NCBI RefSeq assembly: GCF_900116805.1 | Contig: NZ_FPBV01000005.1 | Span: 62,001-126,000 of the forward strand | DNA: 64,000 nucleotides | Direction: 5' to 3' | Source: Paenalicyclobacillus macrosporangiidus | Lineage (GTDB): Bacteria; Bacillota; Bacilli; Alicyclobacillales; Alicyclobacillaceae | Shown here: positions 1-8,584 of the stretch, one piece after another | How positions within the stretch are numbered: position 1 is the first letter of the stretch | How the letters are laid out: every line of letters begins with the position of its first letter | Translations under genes and position numbers: made by a program | The notes under the pieces: model-generated | The model's input: only the letters and a program-made list of their open reading frames with translations | Databases searched by the model: none | What the model was told of the DNA's origin: nothing

Positions 1-1
1 G

Positions 2-682
2 TGCGTGATGACGACCGACAAGGACGAGTTCGTGTACCACGAGATGATTGCCCACGTCCCGATGCACACGCACCCGAACCCGAAGAAGGTCCTCGTGGTC
101 GGCGGCGGAGACGGCGGCGCCATCCGCGAGGTCGTGAAACACCCGAGCGTCGAAAAGGCGGTGTTGGCGGAGATCGATGAGCGGGTGATTGAGAACGCCA
201 AGCGGTACTTCCCGCAGATTGCGCAGGGGTTCTCCGATCCGCGGGTCGAGATCCAGGTGACGGACGGCATCCGGCACGTGCAGGAGCATCCCGGGGAGTA
301 CGACGTCATCCTCGTGGATTCGACCGATCCGGTGGGGCCCGCGGCGGGCCTCTTCGCGCGCGATTTCTACCAGGCCGTGTACAACGCGCTCAAGGAGGAC
401 GGGCTGTTCGTGGCGCAGACGGAGTCCCCCTTCGTCAACCAGGACCTCGTCCGCGGCGTCTTCCAGGACGTGAAGAGCGTGTTCCCCATCACCGAGTTGT
501 ACCTGGCCTACGTGCCGACGTATCCGACGGGCATGTGGAGCTTCACGATGGGCAGCAAGCGGTACCATCCCCTGCGGGATCGCCAGCCGGCACGCACCGC
601 GGACACGCGGTACTACACGGAGGCGGTGCATGAGGCGGCGTTCACGTTGCCCCGCTTCGTCGAGGAGCTCTTGAAGGGATGA
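2..682 (+). CDS. speE: Spermidine synthase (5' end missing)
   Basis: Transfers the aminopropyl group of decarboxylated S-adenosylmethionine to putrescine in the cytosol. The frame is open from the first bases; family members have roughly 50 residues before the conserved [13 protein letters not shown] segment, so the gene starts left of the window. Visible motifs are the SAM-binding VVGGGDGG glycine loop, an acidic EID pair just after it, and DSTDPVGPA with the catalytic aspartate. The C-terminus ends in the usual LPRFVEEL block. The stop overlaps the agmatinase start as ATGA, so the two polyamine genes are co-transcribed and probably translationally coupled, as in the Bacillus speEB operon. 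Confidence 0.95.
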   Translation, partial: CVMTTDKDEFVYHEMIAHVPMHTHPNPKKVLVVGGGDGGAIREVVKHPSVEKAVLAEIDERVIENAKRYFPQIAQGFSDPRVEIQVTDGIRHVQEHPGEYDVILVDSTDPVGPAAGLFARDFYQAVYNALKEDGLFVAQTESPFVNQDLVRGVFQDVKSVFPITELYLAYVPTYPTGMWSFTMGSKRYHPLRDRQPARTADTRYYTEAVHEAAFTLPRFVEELLKG

Positions 683-1632
683 GGCGGTCCGGCGTACTGC
701 GCGGCGTCCCCGATGGCACCGGCGGCGGGGCGGGGGGTGCCGGCGCGGCGGCGGCCGGGGGCTGGATCCCCGCGATCGATCGCGCCTACAGCGGCGACCT
801 CTTCATCGGGGCGACGGCCGACTTCGCCAGCGCCCAGGCGGTGATCTACGGCATGCCGATGGATTGGACGGTGTCCTTCCGGGCCGGCACCCGGCTCGGA
901 CCGGCCCGCATCCGCGAGGTGTCCATCGGCCTCGAGGAGTACAGCCCGTACCTCGACCGGGACCTGCGCGACATCCGCTACCACGACGCCGGGGATGTGC
1001 CTTTGCCGTTCGGCAACCCGCAGAAGAGCGTGGAGGCCCTGTACACCTTCGTGCGGCAGCTGTTCGCGGCGGACAAGTTCCCGCTCGGCCTGGGCGGAGA
1101 GCACCTGGCCTCGTGGGGGCCGATGCGTGCGGCGTGGGAGAAGTATCCCGACCTCTGCGTCGTCCACATCGACGCCCACACGGACCTGCGCGAACACTAT
1201 GAAGGGGAGCCGTATTCCCACGCCACCGTGATCCGCAAGGTGTGCGACGCCATCGGCCCGGACCGGGTGTACCAGTTCGGCATCCGTTCGGGGACCCGGG
1301 AGGAGTTCGCCTGGGCGCGCCAGCACACGCATTTCTTCCCGTTCGACGTGGCGGAGCCGCTGGAGAGGGTGCTGCCCGAGCTGGAGGGCCGTCCGGTGTA
1401 CGTCACCTGGGACATCGACGTGTTCGATCCCGCGTACGCCCCGGGGACGGGTACAGCGGAGCACGGGGGCATCACGCCGCATGAAGGGTTCCGGGCGATG
1501 CAACTACTGAGCCGGCTGAACGTGGTCGGCTTCGACATCGTCGAGGTGGCGCCGGTCATCGACCCGAGCGAGCTGTCGCAGATCCTGGCCGCGAAGCTGG
1601 TGCGCGAGGCGTTGCTTGCGTTCGTGCGGTGA
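679..1632 (+). CDS. speB: Agmatinase (ureohydrolase)
   Basis: Hydrolyses agmatine to putrescine and urea, feeding SpeE directly upstream. The Mn-binding ureohydrolase motifs are all present: [17 protein letters not shown] and [14 protein letters not shown]. The start is the ATG overlapping the speE stop. No other ATG, GTG or TTG occurs before the conserved [14 protein letters not shown] block except far inside it, so the protein carries about 30 extra N-terminal residues rich in Gly and Ala compared with Bacillus SpeB. At 317 residues it is slightly longer than the family norm. Whether the Gly/Ala extension is really translated is uncertain; the enzyme assignment is not. Confidence 0.93.
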   Translation: MRRSGVLRGVPDGTGGGAGGAGAAAAGGWIPAIDRAYSGDLFIGATADFASAQAVIYGMPMDWTVSFRAGTRLGPARIREVSIGLEEYSPYLDRDLRDIRYHDAGDVPLPFGNPQKSVEALYTFVRQLFAADKFPLGLGGEHLASWGPMRAAWEKYPDLCVVHIDAHTDLREHYEGEPYSHATVIRKVCDAIGPDRVYQFGIRSGTREEFAWARQHTHFFPFDVAEPLERVLPELEGRPVYVTWDIDVFDPAYAPGTGTAEHGGITPHEGFRAMQLLSRLNVVGFDIVEVAPVIDPSELSQILAAKLVREALLAFVR

Positions 1633-1686
1633 AGGCGCGGTGAGGGGCGGCCGGATGGCCGCCCCGGTTTGCGGAGGAGGGGCGAC

Positions 1687-2166
1687 ATGTACTGGTTGGC
1701 CGCGGACGATTTCCGCAAGCCGGTGACGGTGTCCTGGGTCCGCCGGGTGTCCGAGGTGGATTCCGTGGCGTCCCCGGAGGACTTGGGGACGGCTGAGGTG
1801 CAGGTGGAGCGCTGCAAGGCGGACGGGGTCTGGGTACAGCGCGCCGGCACCCATTTTCTCACCTACGCCGATCCCGCCGACCGGCCCGGGGACGGTAGGC
1901 GCCCGGATCAGACCACGCTGCGCCTCAAGCCGGACCAGGTGGTGCTGTCGCGCTTCGGCGAGATCGCGTGGCATCACACCTTTGCCTCCGGGCGGGAGAC
2001 GGCTTCCTCCATCCACGCGGGTTCGGGGCACATACCCTTACAGGTGCACACCGAACGCCTCCTGGTGAGGATCGGAGAACAGGGGGGCGCCGTGCGCTGC
2101 CGGTACCGTCTCAGCCTGGGCGGGTGGACGCAATCGGTGCGGCTGTTGATCACCTGGCGCGCGTGA
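1687..2166 (+). CDS. YwiB-like DUF1934 protein
   Basis: A 159-residue cytosolic protein resembling the DUF1934/YwiB family, a small calycin-like beta-barrel of unknown role. The ATG at 1687 follows a strong GGAGGAGGGG ribosome site at 1673-1682; an in-frame TTG 18 bases earlier overlaps that site and is less likely. The sequence alternates short beta-strand-like stretches (TLRLKPDQVVLSRFGEIAW, RLLVRIG) and ends with a hydrophobic strand VRLLITW. It sits 54 bases after speB in the same direction and may share its transcript. The family call is by overall sequence pattern, not a signature motif. Confidence 0.7.
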   Translation: MYWLAADDFRKPVTVSWVRRVSEVDSVASPEDLGTAEVQVERCKADGVWVQRAGTHFLTYADPADRPGDGRRPDQTTLRLKPDQVVLSRFGEIAWHHTFASGRETASSIHAGSGHIPLQVHTERLLVRIGEQGGAVRCRYRLSLGGWTQSVRLLITWRA

Positions 2167-2230
2167 CGGCATGGACGCCGCTGGCGGCGGGCGGCGCACG
2201 TGCCCGGGGGCGGATCGATCCGACAGAAAA

Positions 2231-2266
2231 TTGTGTCCATATCCGGTTCCGGTGTAAGATCCGGAT
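2231..2266 (+). promoter_or_regulatory. Possible promoter of the RocR-like regulator gene
   Basis: TTGTGT at 2231-2236 and TAAGAT at 2255-2260, separated by 18 bases, lie 50 bases before the regulator start. The -35 match is poor. An inverted pair ATCCGG (2241-2246) and CCGGAT (2261-2266) surrounds the -10 and could be an autoregulatory site. This is weak evidence. Confidence 0.35.
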
Positions 2267-2310
2267 GGGAACGCATGGGCCGGCGCCGCCGGCGGCGAGG
2301 AGGAACGCTC

Positions 2311-4026
2311 ATGCCCGCGGGTCCGCTGACGCACGAGTGGCTGTTGCACATCCTCGAGACCATCGACGAGGGGATCCACGCGGTCGATCGCGACGGGATC
2401 ACCATCCTCTACAACCGGGCGGCGGGCCGGTTGGACGGTTTGGCGCCCGAGGACGTGTTGGGCAAACACGTCTTGGAAGCGTTTCCGTCGCTCGGGCACG
2501 ACACCAGCACGTTGCTGCAGGTCCTGGAAACGGGCCGGGCCATTCGCAACCGCGCCCAGACCTACACCAACTACCTGGGATTCAAGGTGCACACCGTCAA
2601 CACCACCCTGCCCATCGTCTCCGGCGGAGAGGTGGTGGGGGCGCTCGAGATCGCCAAGGACCTGACACAGGTCAAGCGGCTATCGGAACAGGTGTTGGAC
2701 CTTCAGGCCCAGGTGGCGAGCGGCCACCGGCGGGCCGTAACCCGGGGGGCCGGGAGGGACCCCGGGTCGCGTGCGCCGGGTGGCGCCGGGCGCGCAGGGG
2801 ACGCCGGGGAGCGCCCGGGCGGCGCCGTCTACCAATTCTCCCATTTCATCAGCCAGGACCCGCGCGTGGCGGACATCAAGCGGCGGGCGCAGCGCGCGGC
2901 TACCACCACGTCTCCGGTATTGGTGTACGGGGAGACGGGGACGGGTAAGGAGCTGTTGGTGCAGGCCATCCACAACGCGGGGCCCAGGCGGGGGAGTCCG
3001 TTTCTCGCGCTCAACTGCGCGGCGCTGCCGGCGCCCCTGTTGGAAGGGATTCTGTTCGGCACAGTGCGCGGCAGCTTCACGGGGGCGGAGGATCGGCCGG
3101 GGTTGTTTGAGCTGGCCGACGGCGGGACGCTGTTTTTGGACGAGATCCAGTCGATGCCGCTGGAACTGCAGGCGAAGCTGTTGCGCGCCCTCCAAGAGGG
3201 CGAATTCATGCGCGTGGGCGACACCCGCGTCCGGCACGTCCAGGTCCGCGTGATGGCCGCCATGAACCGGTGGCCGGAGCAGGAGGTGGCGGAAGGGCGG
3301 TTGCGCGAGGACCTGTTCTACCGGATCAACGTGGTGCGCCTGGACCTGCCGCCCCTGCGGGATCGGCGGGGCGATCTGCCGCTGTTGGTGGCGCACTTCG
3401 TCGAGAAGTGGAACGGGCGCTTCGGGACCCAGGTGACGGGCGTGACGGCCGAGGTGTCCAGGCGTTTTGCGGAGTACCCCTGGCCGGGGAATGTGCGGGA
3501 ACTGGAGAACGCCATTGAGGCGGCGATGAACCTGGTTACGAGCGGCGACATTCCCATGGATGCGCTGCCTGCCCATTTGCGCGAGTGGTGCGGAGGGCAG
3601 CGGGCCGGCGTGGGCGAACGGACCAAGCCGGGGATCGGCTTGTCCCCGCGGGCCGGAACGGCAGCGGAGGTGCGCGATGAGGCAGTGCGCGATGCGGGGG
3701 CGCCCGATGCGCGGGGACTCGACGCGGGGGTGCGGGCCACCCCCAGGGTTCCTCAGGATGCGGGGCAGGGGGAACGGCCGGACACGAACTGGGTGTCGTC
3801 GCTGCGGGAGGCGGGGATGGACGGGCTGTGGGCGCGACTGGACGGGGGGACGGGGGCGCTCGCCTGGCCGGCCATCCAGGCGGCGTTTGAGCGCATCGTC
3901 CTGCAGCGGGCGCTGGCGAGAAGCGGAGGCAATGTCAAGTTGGCGGCGCAGCGGCTCGGGATCCCGCGCCAGACGCTGCAGTACCGGCTGCGCCAGCTCG
4001 GGTTGGCCGGGACCCGGAGGCTTTAG
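2311..4026 (+). CDS. RocR-like sigma-54-dependent transcriptional activator
   Basis: A 571-residue bacterial enhancer-binding protein. An N-terminal PAS sensor (residues about 5-125, with the DGITILYNRAAGRL segment) is followed by a Gly/Arg-rich linker, a central AAA+ domain and a C-terminal Fis-type helix-turn-helix (GNVKLAAQRLGIPRQTLQYR). The AAA+ domain shows Walker A GETGTGKE, the sigma-54 contact loop as GSFTGA, Walker B GGTLFLDE and the arginine-finger region REDLFYRINV. A second low-complexity linker of about 90 residues separates AAA+ from the HTH. The ATG at 2311 follows GAGGAGGAA. RocR relatives control arginine or amino-acid degradation; here the likely target is the lysine operon starting at 6168, which has a -24/-12 promoter and upstream dyads. 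The ATPase/TOPRIM pair now separates regulator and target. Confidence 0.9.
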   Translation: MPAGPLTHEWLLHILETIDEGIHAVDRDGITILYNRAAGRLDGLAPEDVLGKHVLEAFPSLGHDTSTLLQVLETGRAIRNRAQTYTNYLGFKVHTVNTTLPIVSGGEVVGALEIAKDLTQVKRLSEQVLDLQAQVASGHRRAVTRGAGRDPGSRAPGGAGRAGDAGERPGGAVYQFSHFISQDPRVADIKRRAQRAATTTSPVLVYGETGTGKELLVQAIHNAGPRRGSPFLALNCAALPAPLLEGILFGTVRGSFTGAEDRPGLFELADGGTLFLDEIQSMPLELQAKLLRALQEGEFMRVGDTRVRHVQVRVMAAMNRWPEQEVAEGRLREDLFYRINVVRLDLPPLRDRRGDLPLLVAHFVEKWNGRFGTQVTGVTAEVSRRFAEYPWPGNVRELENAIEAAMNLVTSGDIPMDALPAHLREWCGGQRAGVGERTKPGIGLSPRAGTAAEVRDEAVRDAGAPDARGLDAGVRATPRVPQDAGQGERPDTNWVSSLREAGMDGLWARLDGGTGALAWPAIQAAFERIVLQRALARSGGNVKLAAQRLGIPRQTLQYRLRQLGLAGTRRL

Positions 4027-4046
4027 TGCCCGGGTGGAGAGCGCTG

Positions 4047-4676
4047 TCATACCCCCGTCTCCAGGTGCCAGAGGGTCACCCACCGGCGAAGTGCCGCAAG
4101 GGCTCTGGAAAGACTTTCGGAGCGTGTTGAGGCGAGATCAATATCCCAATGGTCAGTGGCAAACTGTTGGATATGAAACGTATACAATGGTCCTTCCAAA
4201 ATCGCGCCCTGCCTTTTGATGATCATTTCCTTGCAGCGTCGGTGTTTTCCCCGAGCAGCAAGAGCCAACATCTCTCGTTTTGCGTGGGCACAATCGTCCG
4301 GGCGTTCAGGGATGACGTCACTCGGGACGCCGAGATACTCCGAGACACCTCTTTTGTCCGCCAGGAGCCAGGATTCCACCTGTCGAACTGCCAAGCGCAG
4401 GCACATGCCTTCGCTACGGACGGGCAGTGTCTCGCTCAGCCAGGTCGGTGCACACGCCGCAGAGTCCAAGTCCAACAAAACGAACCACGGTTGTCTTCGG
4501 GCGGCGAGATTGTACGCTTGAAGCTTGCTCAGGATCTTGGTTTTTCCCCCAGTGTTCCATAACCGGTACCAACCGTCGGTTAACCCGATGTGCGCGAGCA
4601 GCCGGTTCACGATGGCTTCGTCCGCGATTCCTTCCACGACTACCATTGCGGGAAGGATCCAGGCGTTCCGTTTCAC
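4047..4676 (-). CDS. TOPRIM-like (DUF4276-type) partner of ATPase
   Basis: A 209-residue protein with the layout of a small TOPRIM-like domain: an N-terminal strand ending in VVVEGIADE (conserved Glu) and a second strand FVLLDLDSA supplying a D-x-D pair. Such acidic residues bind metal in TOPRIM nucleases. A middle segment RQVESWLLAD resembles DUF4276 proteins. Its ATG overlaps the stop of the upstream ATPase as ATGA, so the two are translationally coupled and most likely work together. OLD and Gabija GajA nucleases fuse an ATPase to a TOPRIM domain, and PARIS encodes them as two genes; this pair has that logic split in two. Anti-phage function is inferred from architecture only. Confidence 0.65.
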   Translation of the reverse strand: MKRNAWILPAMVVVEGIADEAIVNRLLAHIGLTDGWYRLWNTGGKTKILSKLQAYNLAARRQPWFVLLDLDSAACAPTWLSETLPVRSEGMCLRLAVRQVESWLLADKRGVSEYLGVPSDVIPERPDDCAHAKREMLALAARGKHRRCKEMIIKRQGAILEGPLYTFHIQQFATDHWDIDLASTRSESLSRALAALRRWVTLWHLETGV

Positions 4677-5809
4677 GGAAGATCCGCCCCGAACAGGCTG
4701 ATCTGCTCCACGTGCTTGGGTTTGGTGCGAGGTAAGACGGCGTCCGCCACCGTGGCCCCCGAATCGACCAGGATGCGAATCGCTTCATCCTCGCTGCCGT
4801 GGGTTACCGTCGTCCCTTCCGGGGAAGGTTCCAAAACCAACACTTCCTCTGGCCGGATGCCGGTGTCGCTCAGAAGGTCGGGACTGTGCGTGCTGATGAT
4901 CACCTGCCGACGTTGCCGGACGACGTGGGCAAACATCTGCGGTAGGCGTTGAATCACCGCGGGATGCAACGAGAGTTCCGGTTCTTCCAAAAGCAGGGGC
5001 CCCGATCCCCTTTGCATGGCCCACAGCAGCCCCAAGAGCCTCAGGGTGCCGTCCGAAAACTGGTCTTCCGTCTGCCAACCCGCGTTCTTCCGCCAATGCA
5101 CATATCGCCCGAACAGGTGTGGGGTCCCCTTGGCGTCCCGGTCCAGCTTAAGTTCCTCCAACTGCGGCACGGCGACCTTTAGTGCGGTCTCAATGCGGCG
5201 AAACCGCATGTCCCGGTTCCGTTGATGGGTCTTCGCCACCTGCTCCAAAAAGTCGCCTCCGAACGGGTCCTGCACGCGTCCGACGGAACGTTCCGGTTCG
5301 CGGACCAATTGGGGAACGATATGCAGATACTCGATGGAATCCAAGAAATTGGCGACATCGCGAAAGGCGCGATTGGCCGTCAGCTGCTCCAATTGGGTCT
5401 GCGTGAGTTGAACGGGATCTTCCAGGTCCGTCTCCGTCGGGCGATCCAGGAGCATTTCCCCATCCCGCCACACTCGTTCGTGCCGGATAACCGGAATCTG
5501 ATTATTGTTTTGGTTAAAAGACAGGAAGTATTCCCATTGTACGCCCTTGAGGTCCATGCGCACGTCTATCTCGATGTCGGAATGGCGCCGTGCGGATAGA
5601 CACCTCACCTTGGACACGCCGCCTCGGTTGAGCACGGCGCTTTGGAATCCGCCCCCTGTCCGGCACAGGTCGTGTAAGAATCGGAAGACGTCCAACAGAT
5701 TGGATTTCCCGGAGGCATTCGGGCCGACACAGAAGATCCGTGCGCCGAGGTTCCGAACATGGATTTGTTGAAAGTTTTTCCAGTTTCTTACGTGCAGTTC
5801 GGTGAACAA
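4673..5809 (-). CDS. AAA/ABC-type ATPase of an OLD-like two-gene cassette
   Basis: A 378-residue SMC/ABC-like ATPase. Walker A is GPNASGKSN near residue 30, an ABC-signature-like block is FSDGTLRLLGLLWAM, Walker B is LLLEEPELSLHP and the switch histidine lies in ISTHSPDLLS. It starts at TTG 5809, six bases after GGGAGGG. The order N-terminal lobe, coiled middle, C-terminal lobe fits the AAA_15/AAA_21 group used by OLD, Septu and PARIS ATPases. It opens a two-gene unit read leftwards from a promoter that diverges from the lysine operon. The cassette separates the RocR-like regulator from its probable target operon, suggesting insertion. Confidence 0.8.
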   Translation of the reverse strand: MFTELHVRNWKNFQQIHVRNLGARIFCVGPNASGKSNLLDVFRFLHDLCRTGGGFQSAVLNRGGVSKVRCLSARRHSDIEIDVRMDLKGVQWEYFLSFNQNNNQIPVIRHERVWRDGEMLLDRPTETDLEDPVQLTQTQLEQLTANRAFRDVANFLDSIEYLHIVPQLVREPERSVGRVQDPFGGDFLEQVAKTHQRNRDMRFRRIETALKVAVPQLEELKLDRDAKGTPHLFGRYVHWRKNAGWQTEDQFSDGTLRLLGLLWAMQRGSGPLLLEEPELSLHPAVIQRLPQMFAHVVRQRRQVIISTHSPDLLSDTGIRPEEVLVLEPSPEGTTVTHGSEDEAIRILVDSGATVADAVLPRTKPKHVEQISLFGADLP

Positions 5810-5851
5810 AGCTTTCCCTCCCTTGGGAGGACGTTGATATCTTCCAAGTCT

Positions 5852-5857
5852 ATTATA
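5852..5857 (-). promoter_or_regulatory. -10 element for the ATPase/TOPRIM pair
   Basis: On the minus strand TATAAT lies 43 bases before the ATPase start. No good -35 was found at 16-18 bases, so the call rests on the -10 alone. It diverges from the kdd upstream activating sites and stands within 25 bases of the first dyad. Confidence 0.45.
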
Positions 5858-5880
5858 TCCACCTGACTACAGAACAGTCC

Positions 5881-5954
5881 GTGCCGAAAATTCAGCACAG
5901 CGGTGTGCCGAGATGTGGGCACACCGTTTTCTGTTTGTGCCGAAAAGTCGGCAC
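5881..5954 (+). promoter_or_regulatory. Three 18-bp dyads, probable activator binding sites
   Basis: GTGCCGAAAATTCAGCAC (5881-5898), GTGCCGAGATGTGGGCAC (5905-5922) and GTGCCGAAAAGTCGGCAC (5937-5954) share the form GTGCCGA-N4-TCGGCAC. The second is also part of a perfect 9-bp-arm inverted repeat, CGGTGTGCC...GGCACACCG (5901-5926). Sites one and three match at 16 of 18 positions. They lie about 60-135 bases upstream of a -24/-12 promoter, the normal place for enhancer sites of sigma-54 activators. The RocR-like protein encoded at 2311 is the obvious candidate ligand. Binding is inferred. Confidence 0.8.
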
Positions 5955-6014
5955 GCCGGGTCCGGAACAGCGCCGTACGGAGGTCCGTTCGCGTCTGCCG
6001 CCCCGGATTTCCAG

Positions 6015-6031
6015 TTGGCACACCAATTGCT
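6015..6031 (+). promoter_or_regulatory. Sigma-54 (-24/-12) promoter of the lysine operon
   Basis: TTGGCACACCAATTGCT has GG at 6017-6018 and GC at 6029-6030 separated by exactly ten bases, matching the TGGCAC-N5-TTGCW consensus. Transcription would start near 6042, giving a leader of about 125 bases before the kdd start. Together with the dyads upstream and an enhancer-binding-protein gene 2 kb away this is a strong call. Confidence 0.88.
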
Positions 6032-6167
6032 GTTGGTTTCCATGCAGATACGAGAACAGGGTGGCGCGGACCCGAACGCGATTCGACCCGGCGGGGCCGT
6101 GGACGGTCCCGATGCGAGGGGACGAGGGGCGGCGGGATCGCAACCCGGATGGACGGAGGTGAGCGGG

Positions 6168-7238
6168 GTGCGCGGGCGATCCTACGGAGCGCATCGGGTG
6201 CTTGAGCCAAAGGGGGCGCTGCCGCAGCCGGCGTGGCGGGTCGACAACACGCCCGTCTGCGGGGAGGACGAGATCCTCGTCGACGTCGAGACGCTCAACG
6301 TCGACGCCGCGTCCTTCGCCCAGATGCGGGCGGAGGCGGGCGGGGACGCGGCGGGCGTCGCGGCCATCGTGGAACGCATCGTGCGGGAGCGGGGGAAACT
6401 CCACAACCCGGTGACCGGATCGGGCGGAATGCTCATCGGCCGGGTGGCCCAGGTGGGCGAGGCGCTGGCCAAGTCTGGGCGGGGGCCTCGGGTGGGCGAG
6501 CGGATCGCCACGCTCGTGTCGCTGTCGCTCACGCCGCTGTGGCTGGAGCGGGTGCACCGGGTCGACCTGGGGTCGGGCCAGGTGGACGTGACGGGCCAGG
6601 CGGTGCTGTTTGAAAGTGGTCTCTACGCCCGGATGCCGGAGGACGTGCCGGAGCGCGTGGCGCTCGCGCTGTTGGATGTGTGCGGGGCGCCGGCGCAGAC
6701 GGCGCGCCTGGTGCGGCCGGGGGACACGGTGGTGGTGCTCGGCGCCGGCGGCAAGTCGGGGGCGCTGGTGCTGCGCCAGGCCCGCCTGTCGGCGGGTTCC
6801 GGCCGGGTCATCGCGGTGGAGCCGGACGAAGGGGCGTGCCAGCGGCTGCGGGCGTGGGGCTGGGCGGACGCGGTACTGCCGCTGGACGCGCGCGATCCGC
6901 TGGTGGTCATGGAGGAGGTCCAGGCGGTGCTCGCGTCGGGTCCCCTGTGCAAGTCGGCGGGGGCGGCGTCCGGCGCGGACGTCGTGATCAACTGCGCGAG
7001 CGTTCCCGGTACGGAGCTGGCGTCCATCCTGTGCGCCCGCGAAGGCGGGACGGTCTACTTCTTTGGCATGGCGACGAGCTTCACGGCGGCGGCCCTCGGG
7101 GCGGAGGGCGTGGGCAAGGATGTGCGGATGGAGATCGGCAACGGGTACTGCCGCGGGCACGCTGAGCACGCGCTGCACCTGCTGCGCGAGACCCCCGAAC
7201 TGATGGTGTGGTTTCGCGATCGGTACGGCGGCGCTTGA
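6168..7238 (+). CDS. kdd: L-erythro-3,5-diaminohexanoate dehydrogenase
   Basis: Oxidatively deaminates 3,5-diaminohexanoate to 3-keto-5-aminohexanoate with NAD(P), the third step of lysine fermentation. The family hallmarks are visible: YGAHRVLEPKGALPQPAW near the N-terminus, RGKLHNPVTGSGGMLIG, and a Rossmann loop VVVLGAGGKSG. The GTG at 6168 is chosen because GGAGGTGA lies at 6155-6162; another in-frame GTG at 6159 overlaps that site, and the frame stays open into the promoter region without any family similarity. The product has 356 residues, normal for the family. It is the first gene of the operon behind the sigma-54 promoter, 35 bases before kamA. Confidence 0.9.
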   Translation: MRGRSYGAHRVLEPKGALPQPAWRVDNTPVCGEDEILVDVETLNVDAASFAQMRAEAGGDAAGVAAIVERIVRERGKLHNPVTGSGGMLIGRVAQVGEALAKSGRGPRVGERIATLVSLSLTPLWLERVHRVDLGSGQVDVTGQAVLFESGLYARMPEDVPERVALALLDVCGAPAQTARLVRPGDTVVVLGAGGKSGALVLRQARLSAGSGRVIAVEPDEGACQRLRAWGWADAVLPLDARDPLVVMEEVQAVLASGPLCKSAGAASGADVVINCASVPGTELASILCAREGGTVYFFGMATSFTAAALGAEGVGKDVRMEIGNGYCRGHAEHALHLLRETPELMVWFRDRYGGA

Positions 7239-7273
7239 GGACGGGGTCAATGGAAATCGAGGAGGGATCATCC

Positions 7274-8575
7274 ATGAGCGTGGCGGAATCTCAACTGATC
7301 CATCGGTACGGGAAGAAGCAGCGGCATTTCCGCGAGATCGAACTGTGGAAAGACGTGACCGACGAGCAGTGGAACGACTGGAAGTGGCAGTTGACGCATA
7401 CGGTCAACAAGCTGGAGGACCTGAAGAAGGTCATCCACCTGACGCCGGAGGAGGAGGCGGGGGTGGCGCGCGTCCGGGAGTCGATTCCGCTGCGCATCAC
7501 GCCCTACTACGCCATGCTGATGGACCCGGATGACCCGAGCTGCCCCGTCCGCATGCAGGCGGTGCCTCTCTCCAACGAGATGCAGCGATCCCCGTGGGAC
7601 ATGGAAGACCCGCTCGACGAGGACGGCGACGCGCCGGTGCCGGGGCTGACGCACCGCTACCCGGATCGGGTGCTGTTCCTCATCACGAACCAGTGCTCCA
7701 TGTACTGCCGCCACTGCACGCGCCGGCGCTTCTCCGGCCAGGTTGGCCACGCCGTGCCGAAGCCGCAGTTGGACGCGTGCATCGACTACATCCGTCGCAC
7801 ACCCCAGGTGCGCGACGTGCTCTTGTCGGGTGGCGACGGGCTGCTCGTCAACGACCGCATTCTCGAGTACATCCTCAGCAACCTGCGCGCGATCCCGCAC
7901 GTCGAGATCATCCGCATCGGGACGCGCGCGCCCGTGGTATTTCCGCAGCGAATCACCGACAACCTGTGCCAGATCCTGCGCAAGTACCACCCGATCTGGC
8001 TCAACACCCACTTCAACCACCCGGACGAGATCACGCCGGAAGCGGCCGCGGCCTGCGAGAAGCTCGCCGATGCCGGCGTGCCGGTGGGCAACCAGACCGT
8101 GTTGCTCCGCGGAGTCAACGACTGCCCGCACATCATGAAGAAGTTGATGCACGAGCTGGTCAAGATCCGCGTCCGCCCGTACTACCTGTACCAGTGCGAC
8201 CTGTCGGAGGGCATTGAGCATTTCCGCACCAGCGTCGCGAAGGGCATCGAGATCATGGAGCAGTTGCGCGGGCACACCTCCGGCTACGCCATCCCGACCT
8301 TCGTCGTCGACTGTCCGGGCGGGGGCGGCAAGATCCCGGTCGGGCCGCAGTACCTCATTTCGCAGGGGCACGGCAAGGTGGTGCTGCGCAACTTCGAGGG
8401 CGTCATCTCCACCTACCACGAGCCCATCTATGAGGACCAGGGCTGTCCGCCCAGCTGCACCCACGACAAGTCGCAGGACGCGGAGAATCTGATTGGCGTC
8501 GCCCGGCTGTTGAACGACGTCCAGCTCTCGCTTGAGCCGAAGGGGCTGAAGCGGACCGAGCGGAAGCGGCGGTGA
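7274..8575 (+). CDS. kamA: Lysine 2,3-aminomutase (radical SAM)
   Basis: Interconverts L-lysine and L-beta-lysine using S-adenosylmethionine, a [4Fe-4S] cluster and PLP. The cluster motif CSMYCRHC falls near residues 141-148, and the PLP lysine sits in PGGGGK near residue 353. The N-terminal WKDVTDEQWNDWKWQ block and C-terminal CPPSCTHDKSQD are typical of KamA rather than of the EF-P modifying EpmB. The ATG at 7274 follows GAGGAGGGA. At 433 residues it is close to clostridial and Bacillus KamA. Its place between kdd and kamB-E assigns it to lysine degradation rather than only to osmolyte synthesis. Confidence 0.95.
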   Translation: MSVAESQLIHRYGKKQRHFREIELWKDVTDEQWNDWKWQLTHTVNKLEDLKKVIHLTPEEEAGVARVRESIPLRITPYYAMLMDPDDPSCPVRMQAVPLSNEMQRSPWDMEDPLDEDGDAPVPGLTHRYPDRVLFLITNQCSMYCRHCTRRRFSGQVGHAVPKPQLDACIDYIRRTPQVRDVLLSGGDGLLVNDRILEYILSNLRAIPHVEIIRIGTRAPVVFPQRITDNLCQILRKYHPIWLNTHFNHPDEITPEAAAACEKLADAGVPVGNQTVLLRGVNDCPHIMKKLMHELVKIRVRPYYLYQCDLSEGIEHFRTSVAKGIEIMEQLRGHTSGYAIPTFVVDCPGGGGKIPVGPQYLISQGHGKVVLRNFEGVISTYHEPIYEDQGCPPSCTHDKSQDAENLIGVARLLNDVQLSLEPKGLKRTERKRR

Positions 8576-8584
8576 GGAAAGGGG

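Noticed and set aside
4673-5809. Calling the ATPase/TOPRIM pair PARIS or Gabija
   Set aside because: The partner does not show the AriB (DUF4435) or GajA/GajB layout; only the general ATPase plus TOPRIM logic is shared.
5913-6167. N-terminal extension of Kdd through the promoter region
   Set aside because: It covers the activator dyads and the -24/-12 promoter; the family N-terminus begins at about 6174 and a good ribosome site precedes 6168.
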